Origin: Microthyrium microscopicum
Lineage: Eukaryota > Ascomycota > Dothideomycetes > Microthyriales > Microthyriaceae
Reading direction: 5' to 3'
Length of the DNA stretch: 64,000 nucleotides
NCBI GenBank assembly: GCA_010405405.1
Contig: MU004230.1
Span: 1,881,744 to 1,945,743, forward strand
Both the position numbers and the translations under genes were made by a program. The notes below the pieces were generated by a model, which was not told the DNA's origin, ran no database searches, and was given only the letters and a program-made list of their open reading frames with translations. How positions within the stretch are numbered: the first letter of the stretch is position 1; each line of letters starts with the position of its first letter. Positions 35,549-48,300 of this stretch are shown in pieces.

Positions 35549-37924
35549 TCAAGTTCCCGCCTTAACCACTCCCCTCCAGTCTGTCAACTCTGTCCTCCAG
35601 TAAAGCCACAGCCCACAGGCCAAGCTCCCAGGCCCGTCTGCACCATGGACAGGCATTGAGCAGGTCCACCCTGCCGAACGGGGATCACCGTTGAAAGGGC
35701 GAGCATGCAGAAAGCAACCGCCCACTTTACAGACCCACTGCTCTCTCGCGTTCACAATCTTGGTGTCGTTACCTGTTACGCATTGGCGGCAACCTTTTTC
35801 TTCGCCATGCCATGCCAATTTCTGTAAAAGTCTCTTTGGCCACCGCCGTCTTGACAATCGTCGTACACCACTGGTGAAAATCTTTTATACACCATCATTT
35901 CGACGCGTCCGACATTGATGCTGTGTGCCCTGTTCGGTCTTCATATCCGTTGCGAAAAACTTTTCAATGCTCGCTGCAACCATGGCGAAACTTTGATGTG
36001 AAGCTTGCCACGCCACCACCAATCTTTTGCCGCTCACTACTTGTCTGGTAGGTCTACTAAGTGGCCTTGCTCAAGGACCCTACTTACTTTACGAAACCCC
36101 ATTTCAATTCTAAACTTATACACATGATCCGATAAGGAAAGCATATCCAGAACTCGACTCAACTGATTGTAGGCCGTCTTGTCAATTTCTCAAGGAGTCA
36201 AGAACCATTCTTCCTTCTTTATCTCCATGGGCCATGGCAGATCAATTACTTTACCTGGTATCCTACATTTGATAACACCACCATAGTGGCAGCCAGGACT
36301 CAGGAACCAGGGACCTAGCAAGCTTATTACCTTTACGAACCACTAACAAGACCCTTTGTGCAGAGCTCTTTTCTTCTTCTCTCCCCGTAGACGCGATGAG
36401 GAAACAGCGTGCGACTTCAAAGCCTGTGTAATGCTGCGAATGCTTCTGAGACTGGCTGTTACAACATGCCACTGCATATACAATAATATTGTCCCAAAAG
36501 CCTCCTCGCACGTTGCCAACTTGCCATGTCTTAAACTAGAGGCTGAACTAATACTATACTGATTATTCTGTACCTTACCTTTGAAGTTTTAATACCCTGG
36601 AAATGGATCAATGGTGATTTTGACCCTCGACATGCCAAATGGTGAGTACTGCATAGTCGCCCTACCGTAATCAATTCTACGGTTATCGAGCCAAACTTGG
36701 CAGGTCCTAGTTTCTACTATACATTTGCACTGATTGTTATATAAGATATACAAAAGTATTTCAGCAAGCAAGTCCAGTAATGACCAATGTATTGTTTCGC
36801 CAGCCATGAACTACTGTAGATATCACCATCTACACAACTATCACAAAGCTGAAGATGAAACCGTCAAAAAACCAGCAAACGTGGGACCCGCCAGGCATTT
36901 GCAGCCTTGTTCAATGCTCCTACGCCAGCCTCCAGGCGGCAACAAAGCCCCGCCATCAAATCTCCCGCCTGTAAGATTGCGCGTCTGTTTGATCTTGATC
37001 TTGGGAAAACTCTTGCTTGGTATACAAAAAATTATCGTATCGCTATCATGCTATCATCTATCACCAGCAATGAAACAAACAGCTTCCTTGGATATCCGCG
37101 GAGTCCTTGTACACGCGGCTGGTAGATATAATACTTACTGTAATTATTACTCCTAGGAGAGTAGACTAATCAAGGGCAGCAGAGTGGTTAGGACTTGTAA
37201 TCGTTCAAGGTTTGCTTATCTATGCCGCAATGCCGCTAGGATAAACAACACCGTTTTTGTAAAATCTGCTTTCAGCCCTCGTTCTTTTCTTGATAGTGTT
37301 GCGAGTCTAATATATCACACTCTCCCAAGGGTGATAAGTAACTGTACGATATCACCATTGCAATTTTGTTCTTGGTAGACGGACAGTGTCACGTAAGACG
37401 AGAGTTGAAAATGTTGTGATGTGCCACTTTGGAAAGTCAGTCGGCGGATGCACGCCATGCCGCTTTATGAGCGACGCGCGAGCTAAAATAACAGGATCCG
37501 TTCACGAGTTGAACCTCCATAGCGTGGATGGTTTGCGGCCAATTGACCAATGAAGTCAAAGATATGACAGCCCCTCATCAGCCATAGATTATTGCGTGCA
37601 GAGCACAAATTCATGTGAATGAGGTGATTATCAATTTGAATATAACGAACTTAAAGCATCGAAGACGTAAATGCATAAGAGAATTATGACATTGTGTAGA
37701 TGCCATTTACAAATGCTTGCATTGAAGGTCTACATGGTAGTAGGAAGCAACTGGGAGCAAGGAAGTATCAAGACTCAAAAAGCTACGCAATTCACTAAAC
37801 CTGTTCGGTACCAGGACTTCCAGGCTCAGCACCAAGCAATAAACCTTTGTCTTTTTTGGATTGACAAATGCATATCTAAGCGCCAGCTCTGGTGTTAAGG
37901 AAGATATAATCAGGATTATACTTT
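35549..37924. other. gene-poor region, left part
   Basis: No gene is supported in these 2.4 kb. Short open frames on both strands match nothing recognisable. A tRNA-like motif near 37170-37210 was examined and rejected. Confidence 0.35.
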
Positions 37925-38430
37925 CTACCAGGCTGTCGGAGCGATAGAAGGCCACTTTTCTCCCGCAGTCTGCTCAAGCTCACTGATCAAATTACGGGCC
38001 GCCGTGCCGTAGAAATCTGTATGATCAGGCTGATCTTTCCAGGTGTAGAGAAGGCGATTACTTGACATCGTCTTCTGACTACAAACCACAGAGACTTTGG
38101 TTCCACGGTAATCGCTAGTAGTAGTTGCAAAACTCCATTTTACTCTGGGGCAGTTAGCGGCTCTTTTTGTATGGATAGAGCTCCATTTCCATATTAACGG
38201 GCCGGCAAGCTGTTTACATCCGAGCACTTGCACAGAAACCTACCAACCAATATAAAAAAGGTGTATCTTGAATTGACACGAGCCGCTCTAACACTTACCA
38301 TACAGCCCGGAAAAATAACACGCATCACAGCTATCCCAATATCGGTAGCTATGGTAGCCATAGACGTGTTCACGTGTACTTGTAAACAATTCTTAAAGGA
38401 TGCTGCTACGATAATCCTTGATCGGATCAT
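37925..38430 (-). CDS. possible small two-exon gene, function unknown
   Basis: Two exons, 38299-38430 and 37925-38239, can be joined through a 59-bp intron with donor GTAAGT and acceptor GGTAG. They keep frame and give 148 aa. The second exon has a protein-like composition (WKWSSIHTKRAANCPRVKW, then LISELEQTAGEKWPSIAP) and a few cysteines. I do not recognise a family, and the N-terminus is not a clear signal peptide. The gene stands alone in a gene-poor tract, so it may be a decayed or spurious model. Confidence 0.3.
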
Positions 38431-41400
38431 GGATGTGTAGCAAAGTTAGAGTAGGAACCGTAATTCAGAATCCCATGCTGCTTATTCGGTTTTTGTTTGC
38501 TTTAAAGCCGGCCCAGGTTGTAATTAACTTCCATCTACCCCTCATCAAAAGGTCCTTTGACAATCCATACGACAGCATGAGCAGATTCAATAATGTGTTC
38601 GTACTTTTGCGTATGAGTGAGAAAGCCGATGCCGGATGGGAGACCCTTAGATTGAAATCAGGTACCATCTGCCGAGAAGATATAAGTGAGGCACATTACT
38701 CACGAGATAGAGTCATATTTGTTGGAACATAAAACCGATCTTTCGATGATCGAGATCTTGAATCCTTCTATGCCGGTGCCGAGCGCTAAAGAGCGAGGTA
38801 TACCGGGTACTACGTTGTAGGTGCAGCAATTTAATGTACCCCGTTGCCGGCATTCCGTAGAAAAGGAACCAAGTTTCAGTGTCACAGACTCACAGTAATA
38901 TGGAATATTGCTCTATACTTGTTAAAGAAATGGTATCAACAGAGTTTGGTAAAGCTTAAACATTGAAGCAAAATTCAAGGGTGTTTTGTGATTACTGCAT
39001 TGATGTTGCAAGTTCCCCGACCAAGGGGTTGACAAAATAAATGGCGGGTTCCTAGCGAGTGCGATGGCTCCCATACAAGACGATCGATCATCAAGTGCTT
39101 TATTTACCACCGACCGCGTTCAGACTTGGGCAGTTTATCGAAAGCGATGGGAAATATAACACCTTTTAATTAGCAGCGTTCGTGGGAGCCATCGACGCTG
39201 ATGGGAGAACGACAATTATTTTGTCATGCGGTTGCCCGACAATACTCTACGCTTTCGGAGGTTTCAGACCATGATTTCGCTCGCATCAAGATTTTGAGAA
39301 TAAAGATCATGAGAATGATGATATGCCGGCAATGAATTATGGCTCATACCACGAGAAGTGACAACAATCACACCGAGTGCTATACGGAGGAGCTCCTGCC
39401 GAGACCATTGTAGAAGGAACAAAAGTAGCTTCGATCAACTAAATCAACTCGGCTGCGCACAAATTGAACATAAATCTACTTGTACAGATGCACCGTTCTG
39501 AATGATCAAGTAGTGGTTGAAATCATGACGGCGTGTTGTTACAATATCCAATCGGTAACTTAAAGGTAGCCGCACCCCCGGAATGACAGCATGGGAGACA
39601 CGAAGTTTTCAGATGGCAATTTTGTTTTCCCATTGGAACACCGACCTTGATCAATCGATGACGTAGATCCTTGGCGGGGTTTCCGAGGCTCTCACGCTCG
39701 CTCTTTCGAAAGCTCAAAGTATTTTCTGGCAAAAATACTAACTAGACTTATATGAGAACTAGAAAGGAGCCAAGATAATCAGGAACGAGAAGACGGGTAG
39801 ATGATAGATCTCAGGGTCCTTTCCACCCATCTCAACGGTTATCTACACACCCATTATACTTTTCATAGTAACAAAAGATGCCGATCTGAGTGCACATCCC
39901 GATGCTCCACCAGCAAGAAGTCAGCAAGCGAACATAAGGGCTTTGGCCAGTGGCGGCGCAGACCCAGCAGTTCGCCAAGAAAAGACCGTGCACCATCTAC
40001 AAACTCTCTAAATCCTCCACGCGCATGCGACGCTAATGCGCGCCAGACGGTCCGTGCTCTTGTTATATGGCGAGGTTTTGGTCAAATTCGTGCAGATTTG
40101 ATATGCGCAAGCGCCTCTTCACCGACTTCTGAAAGAAACCTTTCCGATCCCCACGCTCATTTGCGATGCTCTCAATTATCTCGTCCAGTCGTCGAATATA
40201 AACGACCTATTCATCCAATCACTAAACAAGCTCACGATGGCTTTTTTGCATTTCTTCAAGCTCAACCCCAGAAGAGCCTCAGTCTTTCGACCACGGACCT
40301 GTAGCTCTATTCAGCTAAAGCTTCCAGATCACCTATCAGTTAGACCCAAAAGGCACAGCTGCCATCGAAAGATGGGGCAATAATCCAGGGGAATTGAGAT
40401 CTTGTGCCTGCCCAGGTTTTTCTCAACTCCTCCACTCTCATCACATCGTGGTTGAATTGTAGCTGAAGGTTGCACACCCAAGTACGCCACTGATGAGCCG
40501 GTTATCGCGGATTTATATTGCGATTGGTCCAAGTGGAAACCGTTGAAAGTTCCAATACCCGCCACAAACAATGTTTTCTTTCTGCAAACGGGTCGCTAAT
40601 TTACTCCCAATAAATTAGCGAACGCTTCTACCTGCCAGGAACGGTACTTTGCATCATTTTCCTCAAGTCAGAAAATTGTCTTCGTTTCATTGCTCATCAT
40701 TGGAGTATTATTGCATTCGAATCACAGCTGAAAAATAAATCAAAATGATTCGAATTGCTTCTTTATCAGTTCGTGGCAAAGCTGTTCCTTGAACAAATTG
40801 TTAGCTCTTGCATTTACAGCTGTGGCTTGTACTTCTGTATGCATAATAATCTACAAAGCGTCTATTTCTTCAGGGTGATACCGTATCTTATATCTCTGGG
40901 TATAATTCTGTACGCTGTGCAATCAAAGGCGGACATAGCATGCACTGAACCAGTGTAGTAAAATGCATATCAATACCGCATATGATGAGACTTACCTGTC
41001 TTTTAATATCTGATACCCTCCCATCTTGAGCCGCTAAATAAATCCTCGTCGATCTTACATTACAGCTCCAAAAACACCACCACATCTTGCACGTGTGGTC
41101 CTGATTGGCCTGTTCGAGCCTCTTATATGTTCAGTCAACTACGTACTGTTCAAATGGTACGTAAACTACTGAATACCTCTAACTACCAGAGGATCACTGA
41201 GCTGGCCCGTCTGGTATAAGCAGTCTTGATTAGTATACTAGTCGAACAAGGTGGTTTGACATCTCACCACCGGCTCTACCGGAACAGCTTTTGATCACAG
41301 CATACAGTTATGAGATGATATTGCCGCGCACACCATGATTGCAAATCTTCATGGATCAATGTAAACATGGTATTGCCTAGCAATTACTGACATTTACAAT

Positions 41401-43252
41401 GGAGAAAAAAAATGTAAGGATTCAGGGTCCACTTGAAGATCCAAGACCAGCGTTAAGTCTTTAGCTGTGCAAGGTGTTGCAACACCATGCTGTTTCCAAA
41501 GCAGTTCATTCCACACTCGATGCTAACCCATGCTATATAACTGCTGGGGCATAGATTTTCATGCTTGACATCCAAATCTAAGTCGAGCCGCTTGAGTCAA
41601 AGCACTAATCGGCGGTGTGTTTTCTCCTATCAAACACCCCCTCTTAACGTTCGATCTGTCGCAAGGAAGAAAAGTACGCACTGAACACTAAGCAATATAT
41701 CTTTGATTTGATAACCCCTCACACCCCACTCGGAAGCTATGGCCTTGTTAGGAAATGTGTCAATTGTATATTTCTGAGCACACTTTGGCATTCAATGGCG
41801 ATGTATGGATGTGAAATGCAAATGTGCCAACCTTACACATTTGTTGATCCGGAGAGGACTCCGTGATAAGAACACTGCAGTCTACTGCAGCAAGCCTTGT
41901 TATAAAAGCGCTTTGAATCGGCTTCTTGTACGCCCTGACTGGGAATCTCGGAAACAGGGCTCTTATCTTCTCAAAGTAACGCAAAATAGACCCTTTAAAT
42001 CCGTATATTTGGTGTTTTATACCACCATGACTTGGAAGCTTCAAAGCACCACCTATTTACCATTATAAGAGCTGTCAGAATTGAAATAGCGCATGATTGG
42101 AGAGCTCAAAAAAAGTCAAAAATATCTGCACTGCACCCCATACTGCTACCTAACCTTAGCGAGTGGAGTTTTGATACAGATTAAGTGCTGGTTCCAGCTC
42201 TTGTCAAGCTAGAGTCAGTGGCATGCGGCCATCGGCGTACGCCACCACGCACTCCAACAAGCAGACGTGCCATTCAAATCGAGTCTAACACTCTCCTGCC
42301 ATCCAGTGCTGTCAAGAATCTACGACATGAAGACACATTCAGGGTTCACATAACTTACATAGTATCTTTTGCCCCTCACCAAGCTGCAGATCAGTGCTGT
42401 ACGTTCCCTTTAAGGCAGAGGTCCATCGCCATACTAGTGATTGTGGATATATGCAGCATATATGGTGTGGTAGCAAAAAACCTTACAACTTGATAATTAA
42501 AAGCACCAGGGACCCTGATCGACAGGTATGAAAGCATATCATAGAGATAGTGGCCGCTCGGTCCGCACACGGTACCTTTTCAAACTTGCGAGACAACAAG
42601 GGCGATCTGGGTGTGGTAGGGTCCTTAGGAAGCGTAAACTCGTTATCAGTGAGGTCGTTTGGTTGCGACCAATCGAACAGTGTTGATATTGGCCAAGGGT
42701 CGTACCGTAGTGCTGGCGGGCGAAATTGATAAGGGGATTGGCAGTGCCAATGCAGTAAGGCTGCGGGCTGGGTGTGCAAGGCTGGGGATCTTGGAGGCTA
42801 TCTTACCTATTCCAGTCGGTGCCGATGGTATTGTGAGAAGGTCTATGAGTTCTTTCTCCTATACCGGAGCTTTTGTCTAAAGGTGTTTGGTTCCGTTCAA
42901 AGATAATGGACATAAGATATGTTAATGTCAGTAGTCGTAGGAGCAAGTAGATTACACTTGATCTTTGAAGCAACCAGACCCAATAGGAACGAACAGTTAC
43001 CTTTCAAACGCTATAGGTAGTAAGTGAAGCCATTGGCTTTGGAACTATACAAATACATGGCATCGTCAGTTCAGAGATACACACTTTTGGACCCTTTACA
43101 CGTCAAATCTTTAGAGAGTTCTGTAGGTAGCATTGGAGCCCTTGCATAGTGGAGAATAATAGAACTCCACTCTCACCGCCTAGACCGTGTCTTAGGCTAG
43201 AATGCAAATTTTTTCCTACCTCTCAAACATTTATGGCCTACGAATCCCTTAA
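38431..43252. other. gene-poor region, right part
   Basis: No gene is supported. The stretch contains the MITE copy at 39022-39234 and ends at the TTAA that borders the nested transposon. A 167-codon open frame at 39801-40304 (+) is Ser/Arg-rich, has no domain and is probably chance. Confidence 0.35.
39022..39234. mobile_element. MITE copy A, 213 bp
   Basis: Terminal inverted repeats begin caaggggttgacaaaataa and, at the other end, read caaccgcatgacaaaataa on the opposite strand. The element is flanked by cccgac on both sides (39016-39021 and 39235-39240). Read on the minus strand it aligns along its whole length to copy B at 54801-55013, which is also exactly 213 bp. It has no coding capacity. 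Confidence 0.85.
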
Positions 43253-44961
43253 CCTACATCGACGTTGTGGCGTGCCGCTAGTAATCCCTAGATCTACCGT
43301 TCTAATTTAAAAGCGGTTACTACTACCAAAATTTTGTAGGGTATAGCTAAAGGGCTATTATCTAAAGGGGCTTAATAATTATTATGAAGTACAGCATAAA
43401 TTATTACATATAAATTTAATTCTTAGTATTAGTATTACTAAATTTATAAATACTCTATAATCTTTTTCTCTAGATTAATATAATCCCCTTCTATTACTAC
43501 TAAATAATTTAGTTAGTTTTTATCTAATATAGTAATAAATTATATACTTATAATGCTTATAATATAGCCTAAAATAATGTTTATAAAGTAGAACTATATC
43601 TAGATATTTAATATAATGCCTAGTAGTAGTAAAAATATATCTATTTAGATAACTATTAGCTTATTACTAATAGTAATAGAAACATCTTCCTCTTCTACTA
43701 CCTAAAGTAAAAGGAATAAGAGTATATTAACTTATAGTGAGTTAAATAATAGGTAATTTAGATTTAGGATAAATGTTAACTTAAGCTCAGTAGTATCTTA
43801 TCTAGTTAACTTTAATTTTATAACTAAAATTAATGTATTTCTTACTAAATTCAATGCTATAGTCTTTAATTAGACCTTATATATATAAATTCTAAGCTAG
43901 AATTAATTAAAATTGTCTTATATTTAATAGATATTATTAATAATACTAATTCTAATTATTAGTATAGTTAAGTTATATCTTAAGCTCTACCTACTAAGCT
44001 ATAATGTAAGCATTTCTAATAGTTACATTAAGATTAAAAAACTATAGAGGAAACTATATTCTATTATTTAAAATAAATATATATTAGTATAGAATTTTAA
44101 GAGCTTTTTAACAGTACTATTTTTAAGAAATAATATTAAGATTTAAAGTCTATAAAAACTCTAATAGCGTTTTTAGTTTACTTACTTTAGTGGTAGACTA
44201 TATAGTAAGCTTAATGTTAGTCCGTAATATTAACTCTACCTATATAGAAATTATAATCTATAGCTACTATAGGCTATTTGAGATATTTATAAGATTTAGA
44301 ACCCTAAAGATAATTAATATTCTCTTTCTTATACTTTATTATCTTCTTTAGGATTATAGGTTTAGTTCAAATAGCTTTTTTAGTAATTCTAACACTATAA
44401 GATATAGTTAGGAAGTATATAAGAATATAATCTCGCTATACTAGAGATAGTATATCTTAAATAACTAACTTGTTAGTCTCTCTTTAAGGCTATTTATTAT
44501 TCTTCTTATTAAAAAAAGTATACTCTTTAGGGTATTCTTTCTAATTAGTATAAGTAGTACCTACTATAGTAATTCTATACTACTATAGGGCATTAAATAG
44601 GTATATAGACGTAAAGAAGTTATTATAAAAGATAATAAAGTTGTTTTGCTAAAGAGAAAGAGATAAGTATAATTAGATTACTACCTAAGCTATAAGGCTT
44701 AATTTAGTAAAGAATATAGGTATATCTCTAGGTGAACTCTAGCTTAACCTATAGGTAAGAATATTAATATTCTCTCTAGTTAATTAAAGAGATTTAGAGC
44801 GTGTAGTATAAAGCAGGTTGTAGACGTATCTATAATTATATAAAGTAAGTATTTTAAATCCTTTTAGGATTAGTTTACCCTTAATATAAATCGTGTTGCC
44901 TAATCTACCTATATATTTTACTATTATCTTATTAATTAAGATATAGGTCAACGGCGTAATA

Positions 44962-45190
44962 TGTAAGGATCTAATAGGCACGTAATTAAGCAAAGAGTAG
45001 ATAATATTTAACGATCTAGCGTACGAAGAGAGAGAGAGAGGTAGAGTAGAATCTATACTAAGGGAAGAAGAGGATAATGCTTGGAAGATCCTTAGGGACG
45101 CTAGTTCTAATTAGGACTAGCGCTGCTAGATCTTTGTGTAAGATCTAGCTTAATACTAAAGCTATTATGCTTTAGCAAGGAATCCTTATA
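44962..45190 (-). repeat. gypsy 3' LTR
   Basis: 229 bp, beginning tgtaaggatcta and ending aggaatccttata on the + strand, with short inverted ends. It matches the LTR at 52513-52741 over its full length, with differences mainly of the C/T and G/A type. Confidence 0.88.
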
Positions 45191-45242
45191 TTACTCCTTC
45201 TTCTAAAACTAGCGCTCTAAGTTACGTTCTAATCTATGCTAT

Positions 45243-45305
45243 TTTATTCTAGGCTAGGCTAGGCTAGTCTAGTTTAGTCTAGTCTAGTCTAATCTAATCT
45301 GCTCT
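45243..45305. repeat. ctagg/ctagt short tandem repeat
   Basis: A run of 5-bp units of the form ctag(g/t) and variants lies inside the gypsy element close to its 3' LTR. Ordinary low-complexity sequence. Confidence 0.6.
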
Positions 45306-48300
45306 ATATTTAATAAAATGCTATTTGCGCTCTTTTGCTATTCTACTATTCTCTAGCTTGCTAAGGTAACTGTCTAGGTATTAATAAACCTAGATATCCT
45401 TAGAATACTTTAGTTTATAGCGCTAATAAGGCGCTAATAGTAGCGTAATATAAATAAATAAATAAATACTTTTATTCCTCTAACTAGTTATCTAGTAAAC
45501 TATTACTATCATAGTTAGTAGAGTTAGATATATTAGGTCTAATAATAGGTAGTAACTACTTAGGGTTAGGGCTAGGCTTTGTAAGATTGTATTTATAGAA
45601 GTCGTAGATTAGGTTCGCTACGTTCTTAAGGTCTTTTTATAGTTACTATAAAGGTATATCGTAATTTATCTATTTTATAAGGTATTCTAACTTCTTACAG
45701 GTGTCCTTTTTATAGTGGCTATTAAGGATTTTATTAACTTACTACTCTTCTTCTTCTTATACTTTACTTACTACTACTAGTAGAGGGTTATATTAACGTA
45801 GAAGTTCTATATTGTTTATAATAGTATATAGTAGCTAAATGTAAAATATAAGGTATATCTTTATATACTTTAGTAGGTTAAGTTTAAATATAATAGCGTT
45901 AAGCTTCTTTAGGATATAGAATAGTTCTACGCTTTTATTATTAAGAGTTTTAAACGCGCGTATTATATAGTAGTTTTAAATATCTAGACGTACCTAGTCT
46001 TTAGGTTAAAGATCTAGTGCTACATATTAGTGCTTATTAGCTTATTTAGCTTATTATACTTATACCTATATTAGCTATTCTATAAGATAATTATATATAT
46101 TTTTATAGCCTTCCTATATCTTATTAGCGTCTTTTTATTCTTATTAAGCTAAAGAGGAGGAGTATTAGTACGGTGCTAGTGCTTAGTAAGCTAATTTAAG
46201 TCTAAATTTAGGGAGGAAGTTATATTAGATCTTAAAGAGAGTAAAGCTTATCATTATATTAATAGCAAAGTTAATAGTAAACTTTATAAATAGTAGTAAC
46301 TAGACTTAGTTATCCTAATTTTAGTTAATAAAAGTATAAAGATATTACTTAAGTATTAATATTAAGATTTCTATAATTCTATTAGTTTATAAGTACTATA
46401 TAGTACTTAGCTATAGTACTATACTTACTTAATTATATAATTATTTCTAAAACGCTAAAGTAAACTATAATCCTCTATCTAATAAGATTATATTTAGCTA
46501 TCCTATTAATTTCTAGACTTAATTTATAAATATAAGAACTATTATTTCTATAGAGAGGTTAGGTAGGGGGACAAAGCGTCATTAGTAGGTATATTAGTCT
46601 ATAATAATTATAACGTAACGAAAAGTAATACCTAAATAGATATATTAAGATAGAGAGATAGTAAAGTTAATTAAGATATCTAACTATGCTTACTTTAGTA
46701 AAGGGAAAGACTAAAGAAGTTCTTACTTCTTTTAGTAGATTAGTTTAGTAAAGATATATTTATATTTTAAGATGTACTTCTTTATATTTTGTAATATATA
46801 TAGCTACTAGTAATTTTGCTAGAGCTAGTAATAAGTAGTTATTAAGCCTTTATAATCTATAACTTTATAGTAGTAGGTATATATTATAGCGTGATAATAA
46901 AGCTTGTCTTTAGATATTAGAATACGTTAGTAATAAAGGACTAGACCCTTTACTAAGATTATATAGTTACTAAGCTTAATGTCTTATTATTCTAGGATGC
47001 TAAAAGGAAGATATAATAATCCTTCTTGCTTAGTATAGTAAATAGTATTTAGCAACGCATCGTCTTTACCTACTTCTATTATTTCTATTAGAAACTAATT
47101 GACGTTAAAATTTAGGGATTTGTTAAGCTCTAAGAAGTTGCCCTTAGGCGCGTTCTTAGGCTGGTTTTTATTACTAAGGTTTACTATTATAGGGTTCTTT
47201 AATAACTCTTTTGTTTTGGTAGGAAAATCTAACTTATTTGTAATAATAGTAGTAATCTATATAAGAGATAACGTAATAGGTTTAACTAGTAGGCGTGCTA
47301 TCTTAATTATATACGTAGTATTAAATTAGTAGAGAAAAAGTAGAGAGTATACTTAGTGCTAAATATATAAATTATTATTATTCTAGGGGAGATCTTAAGA
47401 GTACTAAGTTAGTATATTTGCTTTTTTATTAGCTAGTCTAGGATAATATATAATCTTAAAGTAGAACTATAATAGAAATTCTGCTTAGCGTGCTTAATAG
47501 TGTAAAAGCTTTTTAGTAATTATAAACGTCTATAGATTTTGATAGTTAAAGAATACTTTAATAAGATTGTTAGTAGAGAATAGCTCTAGTTCTTATTTCT
47601 TAAAAGCGTATATAATTATAAGAAGCTTTTTGTTATAAATATTATAGTTATACTTAGCTAGAGATATCTTCTTTAATAGGAACGCTATAGGATATAGATC
47701 TTTATTATTATTTTTTTAAGATAATACTTCTACGTATACTTAGTTTAACGTGTTAGTTTTAAGCTAGGTTTCCTTAGTATAGTTAAAGTGTTTTAGAATA
47801 GGTGCTATTATAAACGCCTTTTTTAGTTTATTAAATGCTTAGTCTTTAGGACCTTTAATATCTTATAGGAAGATAGTTACGATGTCCTTCTTTATTAAAG
47901 CTATAAGAGGTATAGCAATTTCTAAGTATCCTTATATAAAATAATAATAGAAGTTAGTAAAACTTAGGAAAGCTTAGATATCTTTTATATATAATAGTTA
48001 TTTCTATTCTAGTACTAATTCTACCTTTATTAGATCTATCTTAATACTTTTTATAGTAATAATTAGCTCTAGATATTTTACTTTTATAGTAGTAAACTTT
48101 AATTTATAGATATTAAGATATAGACTAGCTTTTTCTAGTTTGTTAAGTACTAAGTATATATAAGTTATATGTTCTTTATATATCTTACTAAAAATAAGAA
48201 TGTCGTCTATATAGACTATAGTAAAGTTGTTAAGATACTCTATTAGTATATAGTTAATATATACTTAAAAGGTACTTAGAGTGCTTATTAACCTAAAGAG

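Noticed and set aside
37165-37215. tRNA-like sequence with an A-box-like gcagagtgg, a cttgtaa loop and a gttcaa B-box-like motif
   Set aside because: The anticodon stem does not pair, the A and B boxes are too close together, and no acceptor stem can be formed. It is at best a tRNA-derived fragment.
39801-40304. 167-codon open frame on the + strand
   Set aside because: Ser/Arg-rich composition with no domain and no splice-supported extension; more likely chance in moderate-GC sequence.
44784-44993. A 69-codon intact gene
   Set aside because: It is a chimera of LTR sequence and a decayed piggyBac-like transposase fragment.
47099-47329. 76-codon + strand open frame inside the gypsy element
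   Set aside because: It runs opposite to the element's coding strand and is a chance opening in AT-rich decayed sequence.
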